Both the position numbers and the translations under genes were made by a program. From an uncultured Collinsella sp. (GTDB lineage Bacteria; Actinomycetota; Coriobacteriia; Coriobacteriales; Coriobacteriaceae), in the NCBI GenBank assembly GCA_900556285.1, contig USOF01000054.1, forward strand, positions 1 to 7,020: 7,020 nucleotides of DNA, given 5' to 3'. Numbering within the stretch: the stretch's first letter is position 1; each line of letters starts with the position of its first letter. Shown here one piece after another: positions 4,712-7,020 of the stretch. The notes below the pieces were generated by a model. That model ran no database searches. It saw only the letters and a list, made by a program, of their open reading frames with translations, and was not told the origin of the DNA.

Positions 4712-5998
4712 CTATTTAAAGAATCCATCGTAATCATACATCTTGATCTGACCTTCGAGCTTATCGACCGTGTCGAGCACGACGCCGACCATGATGAGGA
4801 TGGACGTGCCGCCAAATGCCTGGATCAGATGGTTACCCGTGAAGGAGAAGATGATCGAAGGCACGATGGCGATGAGCGCCAAAAAGACAGCGCTGGGAAG
4901 CGTGATCTTGTTGAGCGCGTTCTTGATGTAGGCCGCGGTAGCCCTACCCGGACGCACGCCCGGAATAAAGCCGCCCTGCTTCTTAAGGTTGTCGGCCGTG
5001 TCATCGGGATTGAACACCATGGAGGTGTAGAAGTACGCGAAGAACACGATGAGGACAACGTTAAGCACCCAGTTGAGCCAACCGGTCGAAAGCGCGGAGG
5101 CAACTGCCTGAATCCAGCCGATGCCGGGGAAGAACACGGCAATCTGAGCCGGGAAGTACAGCAGCGCCGAAGCGAAGATAATCGGCACGACACCCGCGGT
5201 GTTGACCTTGATGGGCAGGTAGGTGGTCTGACCACCCATCATGCGACGGCCCACGACGCGTTTGGCGTAGGAGACCGGGATGCGGCGCTGGCCGCGCTCA
5301 AGGAAAACAATCAGCGGAATAACCAGCAGGATGATGGCGCAGATGATCGCCATGGTGATGATGCCACCGGCATTGCCCTCGGTGCTGGAGAAGATAGCCT
5401 GCGGCAGGCCGGCCATGATGTTCGCAAAGATGATCAGCGACATGCCATTGCCGATACCGCGCTGGGTGATGAGCTCACCAATCCACATGATCAGCATGGC
5501 GCCCGCGGTGAGCGTGCCGACAATCATGAGGTCGAAGATGATCTCGGGAGCGCCGGCGCCATTGAAGCTGATGCCGAAGCTCTTAAAGAGGAAGAGGTAA
5601 CCCACGGAGTTGAGGATTGCCAGAGCCAGGGTGAGGTAACGCGAATACTGCGTAATCTTGGTCTGACCGACCTCGCCCTCGCGGGCAAGCTCATGCAGCG
5701 AGGGCACGACGGCCTGGAGCATCTGGAGGATGATCGAGCTGGTGATGTAAGGCATGATGCCCAGCGAAAACACCGACACATAGCTCAACGCGCCGCCAGA
5801 GAAAAGATTCAGGAGGGCCATAGCACCTGCGGCGACCGAATTGTTATCGGTCGAGAAAAGGCCCAGCATCCCCTGGAAGGGAATGCCGGGCACAGGAACG
5901 TGCGCACCAATGCGGTACACGACGAGCATAGCTATGGTAAAAAGAATCTTTTCGCGCAATTCTTTGATGCGGAAAGCATTCTTAAGACCATTTAGCAC
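4712..5998 (-). CDS. secY: Protein translocase channel subunit SecY (GTG start)
   Basis: SecY is the pore of the SecYEG translocon, moving unfolded proteins across or into the cytoplasmic membrane. The 428-residue product has the normal length and about ten hydrophobic segments, the first at roughly 18-36 ([19 protein letters not shown]). Other landmarks are [16 protein letters not shown] (79-94), the signature [14 protein letters not shown] (181-194), the basic cytosolic loop [20 protein letters not shown], and the C5 loop [17 protein letters not shown], where Arg349 matches the functionally important Arg357 of E. coli. The start is GTG (5998-5996), giving [21 protein letters not shown], the family N-terminus. 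It overlaps the rplO stop by seven bases, and GGAAAGG (6009-6015) lies ten bases upstream inside rplO, so coupling is likely. Cotranscription with ribosomal genes ties channel synthesis to growth. Confidence 0.99.
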   Translation of the reverse strand: MLNGLKNAFRIKELREKILFTIAMLVVYRIGAHVPVPGIPFQGMLGLFSTDNNSVAAGAMALLNLFSGGALSYVSVFSLGIMPYITSSIILQMLQAVVPSLHELAREGEVGQTKITQYSRYLTLALAILNSVGYLFLFKSFGISFNGAGAPEIIFDLMIVGTLTAGAMLIMWIGELITQRGIGNGMSLIIFANIMAGLPQAIFSSTEGNAGGIITMAIICAIILLVIPLIVFLERGQRRIPVSYAKRVVGRRMMGGQTTYLPIKVNTAGVVPIIFASALLYFPAQIAVFFPGIGWIQAVASALSTGWLNWVLNVVLIVFFAYFYTSMVFNPDDTADNLKKQGGFIPGVRPGRATAAYIKNALNKITLPSAVFLALIAIVPSIIFSFTGNHLIQAFGGTSILIMVGVVLDTVDKLEGQIKMYDYDGFFK

Positions 5999-6441
5999 GG
6001 CAGCTCGACCTTTCCGCCGGCGGCCTCGATCTTGGCCTGCGCAGAAGCGCTGACCTTGTCGACCTTGACCGTGAACTTCTTGGTGAGCTCACCATTGCCG
6101 AGCACCTTGACGGGCTCGAACTCGCTCTTGGTGATGCGAGCGGCCTTAAGAGCGGCACCGTCGATCACAGCGCCATCCTCGAACTTACGCTCGAGACGCT
6201 CAACGTTAACAGCGGTGTACTCGATACGACGGGGATTGCGGAAGCCCGGAAGCTTGGGCAGGCGCATAGCCAGCGGAGTCTGGCCACCCTCGAAGCCGGC
6301 ACCCTTGGTGCCACCAGAGCGAGAGCCCTGGCCCTTCTGACCGCGGCCAGAAGTGGTGCCGTGACCCGAAGAATTGCCACGGCCGACGCGCTTGCGGTTC
6401 TTGGTGGAACCGGGCGCGGGAGTAAGATCGTGAAGCTGCAT
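5992..6441 (-). CDS. rplO: 50S ribosomal protein L15
   Basis: L15 is a 23S rRNA-binding protein of the large subunit, added late in assembly. The 149-residue product has the normal length. It starts [22 protein letters not shown], followed by the long Gly/Ser/Lys/Arg-rich tail ([18 protein letters not shown]) that threads into r[22 protein letters not shown] and the globular end with [35 protein letters not shown] follow. The ATG (6441-6439) has AGAGGAG just upstream, formed by the last codons of rpmD; the gap is three bases. The end overlaps the secY GTG. Confidence 0.98.
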   Translation of the reverse strand: MQLHDLTPAPGSTKNRKRVGRGNSSGHGTTSGRGQKGQGSRSGGTKGAGFEGGQTPLAMRLPKLPGFRNPRRIEYTAVNVERLERKFEDGAVIDGAALKAARITKSEFEPVKVLGNGELTKKFTVKVDKVSASAQAKIEAAGGKVELPC

Positions 6442-6444
6442 TTG

Positions 6445-6627
6445 CTACTCCTCTACAATCTCGACAAGGTGCTTGACCTTAAAGATCATGCCGCGGACGG
6501 ACTCGTTGTCAGCAATCTCGCGAACCTCGCGGATCCTGTGGAGACCGAGGGCACGGACAGTACGGACCTGGTCCTGCTTGCAACCGTTGGTGCTGCGGAC
6601 CTGCTTGATCTTGATGGTGTCAGCCAT
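6445..6627 (-). CDS. rpmD: 50S ribosomal protein L30
   Basis: L30 is a small two-domain-free protein on the large-subunit surface. The 60-residue product, MADTIKIKQVRSTNGCKQDQ, then VRTVRALGLHRIREVREIADNESVRGMIFKVKHLVEIVEE, matches the family pattern of VRS-IG, ALGL and RGMI-KV-HLV. Length is normal. The ATG at 6627-6625 lies two bases past the rpsE stop, with AAGGAG formed by the last codons of rpsE. Its own end provides the ribosome binding site of rplO, so rpsE-rpmD-rplO are tightly coupled. Confidence 0.98.
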   Translation of the reverse strand: MADTIKIKQVRSTNGCKQDQVRTVRALGLHRIREVREIADNESVRGMIFKVKHLVEIVEE

Positions 6628-6629
6628 GC

Positions 6630-6978
6630 TTAGTTCTCCTTACCGACGAACATCTCGGAGACCGTCAGGCCACGGCGAGCCGCGACGTCCTCAGGGCTGG
6701 AGAGCTCCTTGAGGCCCTCGACGGCAGCCTTGATGATGTTGAGGCCGTTGTCGGTACCGAGGGACTTGGACAGGACGTTCTTGATGCCAGCAAGCTCGAA
6801 GAGGGGACGCACAGCGCCGCCGGCGATAACGCCGGTACCCTCGACAGCGGGCTTGATCAGGATGCTAGCGGCACCGAACTTGCCGAGAACGTCATGAGGA
6901 ATAGTGCCTTCCTCGGTGACGGGCACGTGGAACATGTGCTTCTTGGCGTCCAGGGTAGCCTTGGAGATGGCCAGGGGC
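6630..6978 (-). CDS. rpsE: 30S ribosomal protein S5, 5' end lost to adapter
   Basis: S5 lies on the small subunit at the mRNA entry side and affects decoding accuracy. The visible 116 codons run from PLAISKATLDAKKHMFHVP through GTIPHDVLGKFGAASILIKPA, EGTGVIAGGAVRPLFELAGIKNVLSKSLG, INIIKAAVEGL-like sequence (here LNIIKAAVEGLKEL) and SPEDVAARRGLTVSEMF to TAA. This is the C-terminal domain plus the end of the RNA-binding domain. The family is usually about 160-175 residues, so some 50-60 N-terminal residues are missing. The genomic sequence stops at 6978; beyond it is sequencing adapter. An apparent upstream start at 6995 encoding MCIRDR lies in the adapter and is false. The gene itself is probably intact in the organism. 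Confidence 0.95.
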
Positions 6979-7020
6979 CTGTCTCTTATACACATCTGAC
7001 GCTGCCGACGATCTTACGCG
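6979..7020 (+). other. Illumina Nextera adapter contamination at contig end
   Basis: Bases 6979-6997 are CTGTCTCTTATACACATCT, the 19-base Tn5 mosaic end used in Nextera kits. Bases 6998-7011 are GACGCTGCCGACGA, the reverse complement of the Read 1 tail. Bases 7012-7019, TCTTACGC, are the reverse complement of GCGTAAGA, which I recall as the i5 index numbered 517. The final G would start the flow-cell primer segment GTGTAGATC. The order is exactly that of read-through into a library adapter, so this is a laboratory artefact and not a natural Tn5 end. Confidence 0.97.

Noticed and set aside
4610..5995. A 461-codon open frame on the plus strand opposite secY
   Set aside because: Its very hydrophilic Asp/His/Arg/Glu-rich translation is what the complement of codons for a hydrophobic membrane protein gives. 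SecY on the other strand is certain, so this is a shadow.
6979..6997. A natural Tn5 or IS50 end
   Set aside because: The 19-base end is followed by the synthetic Read 1 tail and index, with no transposon gene, so it is a library adapter.
1..7020. Hidden novel system (defence, mobile or CRISPR)
   Set aside because: All coding capacity is taken by standard spc/alpha operon genes in their usual order; no repeats arrays, foreign genes or composition breaks are seen apart from the adapter.

Overview
The window is one block of housekeeping genes: the end of the spc ribosomal operon running into the alpha operon. All 13 genes lie on the minus strand. In the direction of transcription (from high to low coordinates) the order is rpsE (partial) - rpmD - rplO - secY - adk - map - infA - rpmJ - rpsM - rpsK - rpsD - rpoA - rplQ (partial). 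Protein features suggest a Coriobacteriia actinobacterium, most likely Collinsella or a close relative. The reasons are the coding bias toward G/C-ending codons, rpsD lying between rpsK and rpoA, and an S4 with an unusual N-terminus (MAIDRTPVLKRCRQLG...) that I associate with this class. The genus is inferred from memory of the protein families, not from a search.

Layout: positions 6630-6978 hold the C-terminal two thirds of ribosomal protein S5. L30, L15 and SecY follow with spacings of a few bases or short overlaps, then adenylate kinase and methionine aminopeptidase, which share an ATGA stop/start. The only sizeable non-coding stretches flank infA: about 140 bases between map and infA, and 150 bases between infA and rpmJ. 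Both carry inverted or direct repeats and are the best places for regulatory signals. From rpmJ to rplQ the genes are packed again, with gaps of roughly 14 to 32 bases. No gene-free stretch exceeds 300 bases.

Together the genes make ribosome components (S5, L30, L15, L36, S13, S11, S4, L17), an initiation factor (IF-1), the RNA polymerase alpha subunit, the membrane channel for exported proteins (SecY), the enzyme that removes the initiator methionine from new proteins (Map) and the enzyme that balances adenine nucleotides (Adk). This is a conserved growth-linked cluster, and I see no sign of a mobile element, CRISPR array, defence system or other novel system.

The one clearly anomalous segment is the right end. 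The last 42 bases (6979-7020) are not genomic. They match the Illumina Nextera transposase adapter (mosaic end plus Read 1 tail), followed by eight bases that look like a reverse-complemented i5 index and one base of the flow-cell primer. The adapter cuts rpsE and creates a false start encoding the peptide MCIRDR. This marks an untrimmed contig end.
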